Positions 18,901-27,549 of a stretch of 64,000 nucleotides of DNA are shown here, one piece after another. The position numbers and the translations under genes were made by a program. How positions within the stretch are numbered: position 1 is the stretch's first letter; the number at the start of each line of letters is the position of its first letter. This DNA comes from Bernardetiaceae bacterium. Lineage in GTDB: Bacteria > Bacteroidota > Bacteroidia > Cytophagales > Thermoflexibacteraceae. Below the pieces are notes generated by a model. That model was not told the DNA's origin, searched no databases, and saw only the letters and a program-made list of their open reading frames with translations. The DNA lies in assembly GCA_025057115.1 (NCBI GenBank), contig JANWWZ010000003.1, positions 177,025 through 241,024 on the forward strand, in the 5' to 3' direction.

Positions 18901-19817
18901 ATAGCATACTCGGAAGCGTTTACATCCTCCCGCTCCAAAATTACTGACGAGACTCCTAATTCCAGAATTGCGTCGATGTCTTCTTCTTGCAGGACGTGTT
19001 CGCGGTCAAGAACTACTTCATGGCGCTGAATGTTGTGCAGCTCATCGGTTTCTTCGTCGGTGAAGTCTTCGTACCATTTTTTTAGCACTCTGGCTGCTAG
19101 TTTGCGCCCTACTGCTTTTTGAAGACTTTCCCGTGTGGCAGGTATTTCCTCCGACAGACCAAATATTTCTAAAATTTCCTTGTCTGAACTATAGCCAATA
19201 GCCCGAAGTAAGGTAGTTACTGGAAATTTTTTCTTTCGGTCGATGTAGGCATACATGACGTTGTTTACGTCGGTGGCAAACTCAATCCAGGAACCTTTGA
19301 AAGGAATGATGCGCGCTGAGTAAAGCTTGGTGCCATTTGTATGCCTGCTTTGGGCAAAAAACACTCCTGGAGAGCGATGTAACTGCGACACAATTACCCT
19401 TTCAGCCCCGTTGATGATGAATGATCCCCTAGGGGTCATGTAGGGAATGTTGCCTAAAAATACTTCTTGTTCAATAGTTTCAAAATCTTCATTGTTTTTA
19501 TCATTGCAAGAAAGGCGCAGTTTGGCTTTTAGTGGTACGCTATAAGTTAAGCCTCGGTCTATGCATTCATCAATGGAATACTTAGGCGGGTCGATCATGT
19601 AATCCACGAACTCCAACACGAAGTTTTCCCTCGAATCAGTAATGGGAAAGTTTTCCTTGAATACTTTAAACAGTCCTTCGTGTTGGCGTTTCTCCGCAGG
19701 CGTTTCCAGCTGGAAGAAGTTCTTGAACGATTGTAGCTGGACATCGAGAAAATCTGGATACTCTAAATGGTGGTTAATGGAAGAAAAGCTAATTCTTCCG
19801 TTGATGAGCTTAGCCAA
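15945..19817 (-). CDS. rpoB: DNA-directed RNA polymerase beta subunit
   Basis: A 1290-residue beta subunit. Family blocks are intact: [20 protein letters not shown] near the N-terminus, the rifampicin region [20 protein letters not shown] with the following [12 protein letters not shown] (key Q, D, H, R and S contacts as in sensitive enzymes), and [17 protein letters not shown] plus the C-terminal [20 protein letters not shown] clamp region. The only possible start is TTG at 19817: an in-frame TGA lies at 19824-19826 and conserved sequence begins within a few codons. Unlike almost all bacteria, rpoC does not follow (an MFS gene does) and rplJ-rplL do not precede. Confidence 0.98.
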   Translation of the reverse strand: MAKLINGRISFSSINHHLEYPDFLDVQLQSFKNFFQLETPAEKRQHEGLFKVFKENFPITDSRENFVLEFVDYMIDPPKYSIDECIDRGLTYSVPLKAKLRLSCNDKNNEDFETIEQEVFLGNIPYMTPRGSFIINGAERVIVSQLHRSPGVFFAQSRHTNGTKLYSARIIPFKGSWIEFATDVNNVMYAYIDRKKKFPVTTLLRAIGYSSDKEILEIFGLSEEIPATRESLQKAVGRKLAARVLKKWYEDFTDEETDELHNIQRHEVVLDREHVLQEEDIDAILELGVSSVILEREDVNASEYAIIYNTLQKDTSNSEKEAVEQIYRQLRNTEPPDEITAREVIQSLFFSDKRYDLGEVGRYRINKKLNLNTSIDVRVLTKEDIIEIIKYLITLINSRAVVDDIDHLSNRRVRTVGEQLYAQFGVGLARMARTIKERMNVRDNEDFKPIDLINSRTLSSVINSFFGTNQLSQFMDQTNPLAEITHKRRMSALGPGGLSRERAGFEVRDVHYTHYGRLCTIETPEGPNIGLISSLCVHAKVNFMGFIETPYRRVINGKVDLDDNNVVYLTAEEEDKHYIAQANAPVNEKGEFLVDKVKARYQGDFPIVEPHELSYMDVAPNQIVSVAASLIPFLEHNDANRALMGSNMQRQAVPLLCPEAPIVGTGLERRVAIDSRTLIVAEGDGTVEYVDANKIVIRYDLSEDDLLVSFDGNLTTYKLTKFRRTNQDTCINLRPIVKKGDRVTKGQVLCEGYATANGELALGRNLKVAFMPWQGYNFEDAIVISERVVRDDIFTSIHIEEFELEVRDTKRGEEELTSEIPNVSEEAVKNLDENGIIRVGAEVKEGDILIGKITPKGETDPTPEEKLLRAIFGDKAGDVKDASLKAPPSMRGVVIDTKLFSRPRKDKDLRVRMKREVEALKNRYSKQLLELRAQMIEKMLRLLEGKVSKGVYHKFGDEILPKGVKFSKANIENNLFPLKNVYRDESNYNVPEEANLIADINLDGWTDDEHTNQLVAKLVKNYNIKRNEITGTFKRERFALEVGDELPAGIIQLAKVYVAKKRKLKVGDKMAGRHGNKGVVAKIVREEDMPFLEDGTPVDIVLNPLGVPSRMNIGQLYETALGWAGAVLGRKYATPIFDGATEEDVLKEMAEAGLPPWGRTTLYDGLTGEPFDQKVTVGVIYMLKLGHLVDDKMHARSIGPYSLITQQPLGGKAQFGGQRFGEMEVWALEAFGAAHILQEILTIKSDDVIGRAKAYECIVKGENMSKPNIPESFNVLIHELRGLALEVTLE

Positions 19818-19906
19818 GGTACTTCAAAATTTTATGTTGAACATTTGCTACTGTTGGCAGATAGTGCATCTCCTCCAAAGTCGGAAAATAACACCACCTG
19901 TAACTT

Positions 19907-19940
19907 GCAAAGTTATTGCAAAAAAAAATTTAGTCGAAAA
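19907..19940 (-). promoter_or_regulatory. Probable rpoB promoter
   Basis: On the minus strand TAACTTTGC (plus-strand 19907-19915) matches the Bacteroidota -7 consensus TAnnTTTG, with TTTTCG, an imperfect -33 element, about 19 bases upstream (19935-19940). The -7 box is also embedded in an inverted repeat AACTT-TGC-AAGTT. The -7 box lies about 90 bases before the TTG start. Confidence 0.6.
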
Positions 19941-19955
19941 CCTAGCCTGCAATTC

Positions 19956-19985
19956 TTTGAAAGCAAAAATTTTTCTTTACTTTCG
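19956..19985 (+). promoter_or_regulatory. Probable promoter of the coiled-coil gene at 20072
   Basis: TTTG at 19956-19959 and TACTTTCG at 19978-19985, separated by 18 bases, match the Bacteroidota -33/-7 pattern with one mismatch. It is divergent from the rpoB promoter. Confidence 0.55.
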
Positions 19986-20071
19986 CTGGAGTATTTCTTT
20001 CTGTAAATGAATTCGATACGTACCTTTACTTAAAGAAATGATTGCAGTTGTCTTCCTAAACCTTTTTGCTT

Positions 20072-21130
20072 ATGAATAACAAAGGAACCATAGCAGCCGT
20101 AATTGCTATTTTGCTGGCTACTACCCTTATTGCTGGGGCTATTTGGGTCAATCGCACTAACACAGAACGGGAGCAGAAAGCTCTTCGCGAGCTTCGAGCC
20201 GAGCTAGATGAACTAGCCACCCGCTACGAAGCTGAAATTAGCCATATTCAAAGTGGAGTGCCTTATCCCAATGTTGATTCCATTCGCATGGAGTTACTTC
20301 AGACAGCCGAATCTATTAAAACCCTTCGCGCCTCCCTTTCGGGAAAAGTAAGTGAAACTACCGCCAAGCTAGACCAAATTAAAGCTACTAAAACAGACTA
20401 CGAGCGGCGTTTAAATAACATCATTGCCCTGCGCGACCGCAACACAAGTGCCTACATAGGCGACTTGAAAAGCCAGCTAGCCAAAACTAAAGCTGACTTG
20501 GATGAGGCAATGAAAAAAAATCGCAGCTTGAGCGCTCAACTAGCCAAAACCATTAGACTCTTCAAAGGAGCTCAAAAGGAACTGGAAGCCCTTAAAGCCG
20601 AAAAAGCACGCTTTGACCAACTCTACCAAGAACAGACAGCTATTTTGCGCAAACTGGATAGCGTTATTGCAGAAAATGAAAAACTGCGCGATGCCCTAGC
20701 AGCTGCTGAATCCATTATTAAACAGCAAGAAGAGCAAATCCGAAAAATGCAAGCGCGCAATGCTACCTCTATCGCCAAGCGCGTAGTGGACTTTAGAGCC
20801 AAATACCTCTTCCGCCGTGGACTAGGACGCGACTACGAGGTGGAGCTCAAAGGGCAAACTCACAATGCTTCCCGCGTAGAAAAAATTACCGTTACCTTCC
20901 GCGCTGGCGACCAAATGTTCGACGAAGGCGCCGACAGAACCCTTTACATCACTCTTTACCGCAACGGTCAGCCGTACCGATTCATTAATATTCCAGTTAC
21001 TCCAGCAGCTAATGGAACCGTAACCCGAGAATTTGAAATTAGACCGCGCCTAGAGGCTGGAAAATACACTTTCCGAGTAACTTACCAAAACCAGCAGGTG
21101 ATGGACGATTACAATTTCGAAATTAGATAA
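20072..21130 (+). CDS. Membrane-anchored coiled-coil protein with C-terminal beta domain
   Basis: 352 residues from the ATG at 20072. One N-terminal membrane segment (TIAAVIAILLATTLIAGAIWV) is followed by a long Glu/Lys/Leu-rich coiled coil (about residues 28-230) and a C-terminal ~110-residue beta domain (DYEVELKGQTHNASRVEKITVTF ... YTFRVTYQNQQVMDDYNFEI). This layout suggests an inner-membrane protein reaching into the periplasm, with a beta-sandwich that binds a partner or wall component. I do not recognise a named family. It is monocistronic: own promoter and a terminator at 21156-21185. Confidence 0.72.
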   Translation: MNNKGTIAAVIAILLATTLIAGAIWVNRTNTEREQKALRELRAELDELATRYEAEISHIQSGVPYPNVDSIRMELLQTAESIKTLRASLSGKVSETTAKLDQIKATKTDYERRLNNIIALRDRNTSAYIGDLKSQLAKTKADLDEAMKKNRSLSAQLAKTIRLFKGAQKELEALKAEKARFDQLYQEQTAILRKLDSVIAENEKLRDALAAAESIIKQQEEQIRKMQARNATSIAKRVVDFRAKYLFRRGLGRDYEVELKGQTHNASRVEKITVTFRAGDQMFDEGADRTLYITLYRNGQPYRFINIPVTPAANGTVTREFEIRPRLEAGKYTFRVTYQNQQVMDDYNFEIR

Positions 21131-21155
21131 TTCACATCTCTTTGATGTAAGCTAT

Positions 21156-21185
21156 GCCGATGAGGGAAAATCCACCCTTATCGGC
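21156..21185 (+). terminator. Terminator of the coiled-coil gene
   Basis: GCCGATGAGGG (21156-21166) pairs with CCCTTATCGGC (21175-21185) over 11 bp with one G-T pair and an 8-base loop, 25 bases after the stop. AAAAATTTTGCC and a TTTTT tract follow. Confidence 0.7.
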
Positions 21186-21275
21186 AAAAATTTTGCCTTT
21201 TTGGCATTTTCCAAAAGTGAAACACCAAGAGCTAGCTTTTTATGCATTGTTGTTTAATTGGTTAAGTCAAAAGCC

Positions 21276-22322
21276 ATGATGCTACCCTTATTGCAAACTC
21301 ATCAGTTGAGCATTGGCTACCGAGCTAAGCCTATTATGCAAGCCCTTGAACTTAGTTTATTTCCCGCTACGGTGACTGCGCTGCTAGGGCGAAACGGCAG
21401 CGGAAAATCTACCCTTATCAAAACGCTAGCTGGATTGCACCCTCCGCTAAGTGGTAGCATCTTTATTACAGGAGAAGCCATTCACTCCCGCACTAGCATC
21501 CATTGGCTAGCTCAACGCGTCTCAGTAATGCTTCCCGAGCCTATTTATGCTCCTTTTATGACAGGCTACGAACTGGTAGCTCTAGGCAGAACACCTTACA
21601 CGAGTTGGACTGGACGCCTTACCAAACACGACCGTCAACTAATAGCACAGGCGTTAGAAATAACATGCGCTACGGAATTACAACACGCCCGCCTTGAAGA
21701 ACTCAGCGATGGGCAGCGACAAAAACTATCTCTTGCCAGAGCCATCGCCCAAAATACGCCTTTGTTGCTGCTTGATGAACCCCTTTCTCATTTGGATTTA
21801 GCCAATAGCGCAATTCTCATAAACAATTTGCGCACTTATGCCCACAGCTATCAAAAAGCAATTGTGATGAGCTTGCATCACATAGAAATAGCTTTACACA
21901 TGGCGGATATTACCTGGGTCATTGACCAACACCACCATCTCCATGTTGGCTTGCCTGAGCAATTGGCGCTAGAAGGAGTGATTCACCGCATTTTTGCAGG
22001 CTCACACGTACATTTTGACCTTGCTTCAGGGCATTTTTCTTTTGCCCTTACTGGGAATTTGATTCCTTTACCAGTGGAAACAAATCTTTCTTCCATGCAT
22101 TTGCAATGGCTTGCAAGAGCTCTGGCAAAACGCCATCTTTCTTTGCAACCTACTCAAGGTGCTTCATGGCGCATTAGCCAAGCTAGCCAGACGCATTTTT
22201 GCTGGCAGCATAACCAACAAACAGGCATAGCTGATATGAAAGAAATGGTTCAGATGCTGGTCCGATTTGCTGAAATTGCGCTAAAAAAGGATTTTTCGCT
22301 AACTTGTAAGCCCAAACTTTAA
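21276..22322 (+). CDS. ABC transporter ATP-binding protein, FecE-like
   Basis: 348 residues from the ATG at 21276 (an upstream TTG at 21258 is the alternative). Walker A GRNGSGKST (residues 38-46), signature LSDGQRQK, Walker B LLLLDEP and the H-loop MSLHH are all intact, with the order and spacing of the FecE/BtuD siderophore-cobalamin branch. A ~95-residue C-terminal extension follows the nucleotide-binding domain; similar tails occur in Bacteroidota iron-complex ATPases. No permease or binding-protein gene is adjacent. The next three genes are all of unknown function and follow at 13, 8 and -1 bases, so this ATPase probably belongs to the same operon. Confidence 0.88.
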   Translation: MMLPLLQTHQLSIGYRAKPIMQALELSLFPATVTALLGRNGSGKSTLIKTLAGLHPPLSGSIFITGEAIHSRTSIHWLAQRVSVMLPEPIYAPFMTGYELVALGRTPYTSWTGRLTKHDRQLIAQALEITCATELQHARLEELSDGQRQKLSLARAIAQNTPLLLLDEPLSHLDLANSAILINNLRTYAHSYQKAIVMSLHHIEIALHMADITWVIDQHHHLHVGLPEQLALEGVIHRIFAGSHVHFDLASGHFSFALTGNLIPLPVETNLSSMHLQWLARALAKRHLSLQPTQGASWRISQASQTHFCWQHNQQTGIADMKEMVQMLVRFAEIALKKDFSLTCKPKL

Positions 22323-22335
22323 ACTGATTGATTGT

Positions 22336-22848
22336 ATGGATTCCCAATTTAACAGCTTCTTGGAGCGCATCAAAGAAAGCCTTACCCGCATGACAACCCT
22401 AGACATCAAAACCATCGTAGGGGATTTCAAAATTGATTCGCAAGAAAACGTGCAATTTGCCAGCAATAATTACTTAGTCATGGAAAGCCGCATTAATATG
22501 CTATTGGGAGATATCACAGTGCGCATTAGCGAAGAGCTTACCACTGCGCGCTATGACTGGGTGCGGCAATTTCACAAGGAAAAAGAAGCCCATGGCTACC
22601 AAATTGTTCAAAACAACATTGCTACACTGCTTTCATTGGTCAATATGTACTGGCAACTGCAGGGCAACCAACCGCTTACCATTAACCTGCCGCCGCCTGT
22701 ATATGCCCCTGCTACTGCAGAAACTCCAGGACTGCCCACCAGTACTAATTTTGGCACTGGATTTAGCAACGAAATGGTAACAGATAACAATCCTAGTTTC
22801 GTCATCACGCCGAAAGAAGAGGTGAGCAATCCTTTTGCCAATCCTTAG
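22336..22848 (+). CDS. Unknown protein, first of a three-gene set
   Basis: A 170-residue soluble protein, 13 bases after the ABC ATPase stop. The first ~115 residues are predicted helical (FNSFLERIKESLTRMTTLDI, EELTTARYDWVRQFHKEKEAHG); the last ~55 are Pro/Thr/Asn-rich and low-complexity (LPPPVYAPATAETPG), likely disordered and ending NPFANP. No family recognised. It could be a cytoplasmic adaptor; the flexible tail may bind a partner from the same operon. Confidence 0.7.
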   Translation: MDSQFNSFLERIKESLTRMTTLDIKTIVGDFKIDSQENVQFASNNYLVMESRINMLLGDITVRISEELTTARYDWVRQFHKEKEAHGYQIVQNNIATLLSLVNMYWQLQGNQPLTINLPPPVYAPATAETPGLPTSTNFGTGFSNEMVTDNNPSFVITPKEEVSNPFANP

Positions 22849-22856
22849 CCAAACCA

Positions 22857-23753
22857 ATGAACGACTTTATTCGCAATCTTGCTTCCGACCTACTGCGGCT
22901 GGAAATCAACACTATTATTAAACAGAACATGTCTGCCGAAAAAATACCTAGTAACAAACGCGTTCTGTTGCGCAAACTGGCAGATATGTACCGAGAAACA
23001 TTAATTGACTATGGCATTGCCAAATCAGCTGACGATCCTCAACTCACTGCCGCAGATGCTCCCAAGGTGTTGCGTTGGCAATTCGGAGGAGAATTTTCCT
23101 TCAAAGAAATTGCTTTGATGGCATCCAAAGGAATTGAGCAGCTTGAACAGGCTATTAAAAACGAGACCGACCCCCTTCGCCTTAATGTTCTCAACAGCCG
23201 ACAAAAAATTTTGCAGCGGATCTGCAACCAAAGTTATAATGTCATTGGCATTTTCAAACTTTTTCGCCGCGATCTAGCCCCTGATACCCTCATGCAAAGC
23301 AATGAGCACGAAGAACCCGCCAAACAAATTCACTATGTGGATAAGGAACATTTTAACTATTTGCGCTATCAACGCGGCGAGTTGCCTTTAGAGTGCATTC
23401 CTTTCAGGTCTCATCAGGAAACTGCCCATTGGAACAACGACCTAGACTGGATGCATCTAAACGCTGCCGATGATTTGCCTTTCTTGCCCGATATGCTAGC
23501 AATGATTTACAAAGCCTACCAAATTGGCACGGAACAAATCGTGCTGCAGACCGTCATTCAAGTAGAGGGCGATATTACTTCTTATATCACTCCTCAATAC
23601 ATTAACATGCCTGATAATATCAAGGAAGTAGTCATGAATGTTCACAACCGCGCCATCAGCCTTTCTACTCAATTTTGGAATACTCTGTTTAGCACTGTAA
23701 TGAATCTTGCTGGCAAATCGTTCAACCAAATTTTTACAAGAAATAGAAAATAA
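22857..23753 (+). CDS. Unknown protein, second of a three-gene set
   Basis: A 298-residue soluble, mostly helical protein eight bases after the previous stop. It has no signal peptide or membrane segment. Recognisable features are only compositional: an N-terminal helical region (RNLASDLLRLEINTIIKQN), a central Asn/Asp/His-containing part (WNNDLDWMHLNAADDLPFLPD) and a C-terminal helix (NRAISLSTQFWNTLFSTVM). No family recognised. Its TAA stop shares its last base with the ATG of the next gene, so the two are coupled. Confidence 0.72.
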   Translation: MNDFIRNLASDLLRLEINTIIKQNMSAEKIPSNKRVLLRKLADMYRETLIDYGIAKSADDPQLTAADAPKVLRWQFGGEFSFKEIALMASKGIEQLEQAIKNETDPLRLNVLNSRQKILQRICNQSYNVIGIFKLFRRDLAPDTLMQSNEHEEPAKQIHYVDKEHFNYLRYQRGELPLECIPFRSHQETAHWNNDLDWMHLNAADDLPFLPDMLAMIYKAYQIGTEQIVLQTVIQVEGDITSYITPQYINMPDNIKEVVMNVHNRAISLSTQFWNTLFSTVMNLAGKSFNQIFTRNRK

Positions 23754-24325
23754 TGACCCTCCACTCTATTGCCTTGCTATGGAAAAAGACAGTTAATTGG
23801 ACCTTCGTTCCAGTGAAGGGATTGCAGTTTGCCCGCAGTTTGCTCAAAAATGGCGGGCACGTAGTAGAAACATCTTTTGTTTTTGGCAAGGCGTCTTTTA
23901 CTTTTAAAACTGTGATCAGCTTTGGCGATATTGTTGTGTTTATCCCCGATCCGGCAGGCTATTACGCTCAACATCAATGGCATGACTTGTGCCAAAATCC
24001 CCACTGGCACGCTTGTTATCAAAAGTATCTCCAAATTCACTTTGAAGAAATAGCCAACTACTTCCATGCCATAGAGCGGCAAATTGCGTTTTGGCAAAAT
24101 TCTATAAGCGGCTTTATAGGGATTGTGAATATTTATCCACTTTATCGGGCTTTGTTACTTGGGGAATGGTTCCTACTTTTTTTTCCTATCGCTTCGGCAT
24201 TGTACATTCGTTTTTTGGGCAAAGTAACTGCCCGCGCCATTGCTTTGCAACTATGGCAAATAGCCAAAAAATGGTTTATTCCTAAGGCAGCGCTTATAGC
24301 CAAAATTTTACCTAAAGCAGGCTGA
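23753..24325 (+). CDS. Unknown, possibly membrane-associated protein, third of a three-gene set
   Basis: A 190-residue protein whose ATG overlaps the previous stop by one base (TAATG). The N-terminal half contains beta-strand-like stretches (HVVETSFVFGKASFTFKTVI, DIVVFIPDP) and a His/Trp-rich segment (QHQWHDLCQNPHWHACYQ) that could bind a metal. A hydrophobic stretch (ALLLGEWFLLFFPIASALYI, about residues 137-156) and a basic tail suggest membrane attachment. No family recognised. Confidence 0.7.
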   Translation: MTLHSIALLWKKTVNWTFVPVKGLQFARSLLKNGGHVVETSFVFGKASFTFKTVISFGDIVVFIPDPAGYYAQHQWHDLCQNPHWHACYQKYLQIHFEEIANYFHAIERQIAFWQNSISGFIGIVNIYPLYRALLLGEWFLLFFPIASALYIRFLGKVTARAIALQLWQIAKKWFIPKAALIAKILPKAG

Positions 24326-24404
24326 TACAGAAACTCTCCCAACGGCGAAAAAATTAAGTTTTTATAGCTCTTCCGTTTGGAATGGGAAATGCGCAGTAGA
24401 AAAA

Positions 24405-24590
24405 TATTTTTGCCATAGCGTGTGCCAAATTATATTTAAGGCGTTGTTTGCAAGGACAAGAAGATAGGTAAAAGTGGGTCTTCAAGACCAATTTTAAATG
24501 AGGAGATGAACAACGGCGAAGGCTTTTTGTTTAAGCTGGCAAAGTACTTTTTATAAAAAAATTAAGCGCGCGGTATTTTTTGCGCGCTTT
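24405..24590 (+). ncRNA. Candidate small RNA, unproven
   Basis: The 291-base gap between convergent genes holds a -7-like TATTTTTGC (24405-24413), with a TTTG 25 bases upstream (24376-24379), and a strong hairpin at its far end (24564-24589) followed by TTTT on this strand. Between them are ~150 bases with an internal GTCTT-C-AAGAC repeat and no ORF. The -33/-7 spacing is longer than ideal, and the hairpin is also explained as the minus-strand terminator of the next gene. No known RNA family recognised. Confidence 0.25.
24564..24589 (-). terminator. Terminator of the DUF6089 gene
   Basis: AAGCGCGC and GCGCGCTT form a perfect 8-bp GC-rich stem with a 10-base loop, 27 bases past the minus-strand stop at 24617. 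On that strand it is followed by AATTTTTTTATAAAAAG. Confidence 0.85.
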
Positions 24591-24616
24591 TGAAAGAATT
24601 GATTTTATCTCCACCA

Positions 24617-25705
24617 TTACAAGCGATGTCTGCGGAAGCGCTTCTTAAATGGTTCTGGGCAGCGAACTTGACCGGGTATAATATAATTCACATGAATACC
24701 AGCGGTGATGAGCACATCTTTATCGCGATAATTTCCGCGAATGTTATCCTCAAATTGCTCGTTGCCAAACCCTACTAAAGTTCTATAAACCCTGCCATCT
24801 ACTCCTACATAGGTATAGTACTCTGGTCGGAAGGTAAGTCCTAATTGGTCAATTCTTCTTCCTCCTTCCAAGGAGCGGTCCGACATGGCGCGAGCCAGAT
24901 CGTTATCGCCAAATACGCCTAAGTCTACGTATTTGCGGCTTACGTCATCTATGTAGTCAGTGAATAATTTGCGGTAGGAGATTTCAAAGGCGATATCCCA
25001 ACGGGTTGCAATGCGGTAGCGCATACCAAAGCCCATTGGAATACCAATTTGCCAACGAGAGTATTTTCTCCCATATTTTTCGTCGTGGCCTTGTCCTTCT
25101 GTTCCTAAGGGTTGTAAGGCTACCCAGTGTCCACCGAATTCTGCAGGAGAAGGCGCTTTTGGATTGTGTCTAAATATGGCAATACCTCCCACTAGATAGG
25201 GAATTACTCTTTTAGGACGCTGGTAGAAAGTGCCGCGATTGCCTATAAAATCCCATATGCCCACAGCAGAAAGTTCAAGAATGTCATTGCGAAAGCGCAA
25301 GTTTCGGATGTAGCGAAACTGGTTGTGTTCCCAGCGACGTTTGTCTTGCTCTACTGCTACCGTATCATCGCCTTTTACTCTCCCCCATGACAATGCATAG
25401 CGCACACTAAAATTAGGTCGATAGCGCTTGACAGCATGTAAAGCAATATGGGGACGAGTATAGCCCAAATCCATGCTCGTAAAATAAGGCTGCGGCACAA
25501 TATCGCCGAAATAGTTCATTGCTCCTATACTTCCTCCGATACTCCAGTATTTTTTGCGGTTGAACCAAGACCAGGTGTGCTTTGGATTTTGCTTAAACTT
25601 TGGGTTTTCTCTCTTTTCGAACAACTGCGCTTGCGCTTTTTGGCAGGTTCCCCCAATTACTACTACTGAAAGAGCAAACAAAAAACGTAGAAGGCGTAAT
25701 TTCAT
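24617..25705 (-). CDS. DUF6089 outer-membrane beta-barrel protein
   Basis: 362 residues from the ATG at 25705, chosen because it starts a signal peptide (MKLRLLRFLFALSVVVIGGT ... KAQAQ). The mature protein has the amphipathic alternating pattern of a beta barrel, opening YWSIGGSIGAMNYFGDIVPQP, a stretch characteristic of DUF6089. In many Bacteroidota this gene lies between nadK and uppS-bamA, consistent with the nadK neighbour here, although uppS-bamA are missing. Presumed outer-membrane; function unknown. Confidence 0.82.
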   Translation of the reverse strand: MKLRLLRFLFALSVVVIGGTCQKAQAQLFEKRENPKFKQNPKHTWSWFNRKKYWSIGGSIGAMNYFGDIVPQPYFTSMDLGYTRPHIALHAVKRYRPNFSVRYALSWGRVKGDDTVAVEQDKRRWEHNQFRYIRNLRFRNDILELSAVGIWDFIGNRGTFYQRPKRVIPYLVGGIAIFRHNPKAPSPAEFGGHWVALQPLGTEGQGHDEKYGRKYSRWQIGIPMGFGMRYRIATRWDIAFEISYRKLFTDYIDDVSRKYVDLGVFGDNDLARAMSDRSLEGGRRIDQLGLTFRPEYYTYVGVDGRVYRTLVGFGNEQFEDNIRGNYRDKDVLITAGIHVNYIIPGQVRCPEPFKKRFRRHRL

Positions 25706-25793
25706 AAGCGCTTCGGTAGAAGATAGTACCATGATTTTAGTAAACAAATGCAAAAAAAATGCCTCAAAATGACAACGATGAGAGTTGCCAAAA

Positions 25794-26675
25794 TTAATTT
25801 CGGGAATCTGCTCCCCAGTTGAGCTTCTCCCGCAAGGTACGCAAAAAATTATCTCCTTCCAGCCTTACAAGCCGTGCATTAAAATCAGACTTGCGCACCG
25901 AAAGTTTTACATTGGAATCTACTGTTCTAAATCGAGAGTCTAGGGAGACTAAGAAGTTGTTGTTGCGCCCTTCTACTTCAAAAGAAAGCACGCATTCATC
26001 GTGAATGACTAAGGGACGTACGTTGAGATTGTGAGGGCTAATAGGAGAAATAATAAAATTGCGTGAGTGAGGAAACACTACTGGACCGCCTACACTGATG
26101 GAGTAAGCCGTAGAACCCGTAGGAGTAGCTACTATCAAGCCATCTGCCCAGTAGGAGTTGAGATATTCTCCATCTAGGTAGGCATGAACAATGATCATGG
26201 AGGCTGTGTCCCGCTTGCTAATTGTGCATTCGTTGAGGGCAAAATTTAGATCGCCAAAAAGGTTTAAGTTGCTATCCAAGCGCAGCATGGTACGTTCTTC
26301 GATGGTGTAGCGCCCTTGTGCAATAGCGCGCAGTCCTTCGGCGATTTTTTCTTTGGGCAAGGTAGCTAAAAAACCTAATCTGCCCAGATTAATGCCCAAA
26401 ATGGGAATGTTAGTATGGCGCACAAGGGTAATAGTTTCCAGCAACGTGCCATCGCCTCCGATGCTGAGCATTAAATCCGTGTCTCCTAGCTCGTGATAAC
26501 AAGAAAAAGTGTATTCACAGGGAATTTCCTTACATAGTTGTTCTTCGAGATGTTTTTTGAAAGACTCTGAAATGCGCAAGCGGGCGCCCATTTTATTAAG
26601 TTCGTGAAAAAGAACTTGAATGTAGTGCTGCTTAGCATATTCTATCGGGCGGCCGTGCAGAGCTATTTTCATCAA
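25794..26675 (-). CDS. nadK: NAD kinase
   Basis: A 293-residue cytosolic enzyme that phosphorylates NAD to NADP. The GGDGT ATP/NAD-binding motif is at residues 73-77, followed by GINLGRLGFLA, the NE motif in FALNECTISK and the ATPTGSTAYSISVGGP loop. Length is normal. The ATG overlaps the stop of the upstream CBS gene by four bases, so the two are coupled. The window also encodes glutamine-dependent NAD synthetase (59925), so the last two steps to NADP are both present. Confidence 0.96.
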   Translation of the reverse strand: MMKIALHGRPIEYAKQHYIQVLFHELNKMGARLRISESFKKHLEEQLCKEIPCEYTFSCYHELGDTDLMLSIGGDGTLLETITLVRHTNIPILGINLGRLGFLATLPKEKIAEGLRAIAQGRYTIEERTMLRLDSNLNLFGDLNFALNECTISKRDTASMIIVHAYLDGEYLNSYWADGLIVATPTGSTAYSISVGGPVVFPHSRNFIISPISPHNLNVRPLVIHDECVLSFEVEGRNNNFLVSLDSRFRTVDSNVKLSVRKSDFNARLVRLEGDNFLRTLREKLNWGADSRN

Positions 26676-27388
26676 AACTCAAGATATTTAAAAAGAATAT
26701 CCAAACGCTCTCGATTAAAATCTATATCTTCATTCTCGCCAAAATACGCCACTACTTGATAGCCAAACCGTTCTAAGGTAGCTATTACGCGACTAATTTC
26801 CTTCACACTTAGTTTGAGCGTTACCTTTATTAGGTTTGGATTTTGCTGATCGGGCTCTACATAGCTGCTGAGAATTTTAGCATTATTTTCTTCTACTAAG
26901 CGACTAATTTGTGCAAGGGAGTAATTGTAAGCTGGCATAGAAAGTACAATAATGCTACCAGGGTTTTGCGTTGCCAAAGTGCGGGCCAAGGCATTAACTG
27001 TATCTTGCAGTACAATTACCCCCATGAATCTATGTTCTTTAGATAACACTGGAACTGTTTGTACGTTAAAGGATTCCGCTATGCGAACTACTTCGTAAAA
27101 ATGTTGATCTTCAGTTACAAAGCAATCGGGGAAGACAGGAGTCAGATTAGTAAGGGTCAAATGGGTAGGCAAGTTGGCATCGTACAACATAGCTTCGGAG
27201 ACCAAGCCTTTATACTTTTCGTTTTCTACCAGTGGTAACTGGTGCACGCAAAATTTTTCCATCCATGCCAAGGCTTTTTCTATGGTATCAGATGGCTTTA
27301 GGGGCGGCACCATTAAATTAATAAAGTCTCTTGCAAGCATGCCTTGCAGGGTGCGTTCTTCAGGCGGCGGAGCTAAGCCAGTGTTCAT
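26672..27388 (-). CDS. CBS-domain protein
   Basis: A 238-residue soluble protein with two CBS domains in the first ~135 residues (MLARDFINLMVPPLKPSDTI, HQLPLVENEKYKGLVSE, and VPVLSKEHRFMGVIVLQD). The C-terminal ~85 residues (GSIIVLSMPAYNYSLAQISR to GYQVVAYF) have the beta-alpha-beta pattern of an ACT-like regulatory domain. CBS pairs usually bind adenosine nucleotides. Position just before nadK, with a four-base overlap, suggests an energy- or NAD-status role, but this is inference; the pairing is common in Bacteroidota. Confidence 0.87.
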   Translation of the reverse strand: MNTGLAPPPEERTLQGMLARDFINLMVPPLKPSDTIEKALAWMEKFCVHQLPLVENEKYKGLVSEAMLYDANLPTHLTLTNLTPVFPDCFVTEDQHFYEVVRIAESFNVQTVPVLSKEHRFMGVIVLQDTVNALARTLATQNPGSIIVLSMPAYNYSLAQISRLVEENNAKILSSYVEPDQQNPNLIKVTLKLSVKEISRVIATLERFGYQVVAYFGENEDIDFNRERLDILFKYLEF

Positions 27389-27549
27389 AATAAGTAGTCA
27401 TGCTTTAAGTGAGTAACTTAAAAAAGCAGTACAGTTGTTTGGTTATGTTTGATGTTCCAGCCTGCCAGCAGCCAAATCTAAAACTCTAACGATAAAAAGC
27501 AATATAAATTTTGCGTTAATGAGTACATAATTTATGCCGATGCATGTTT

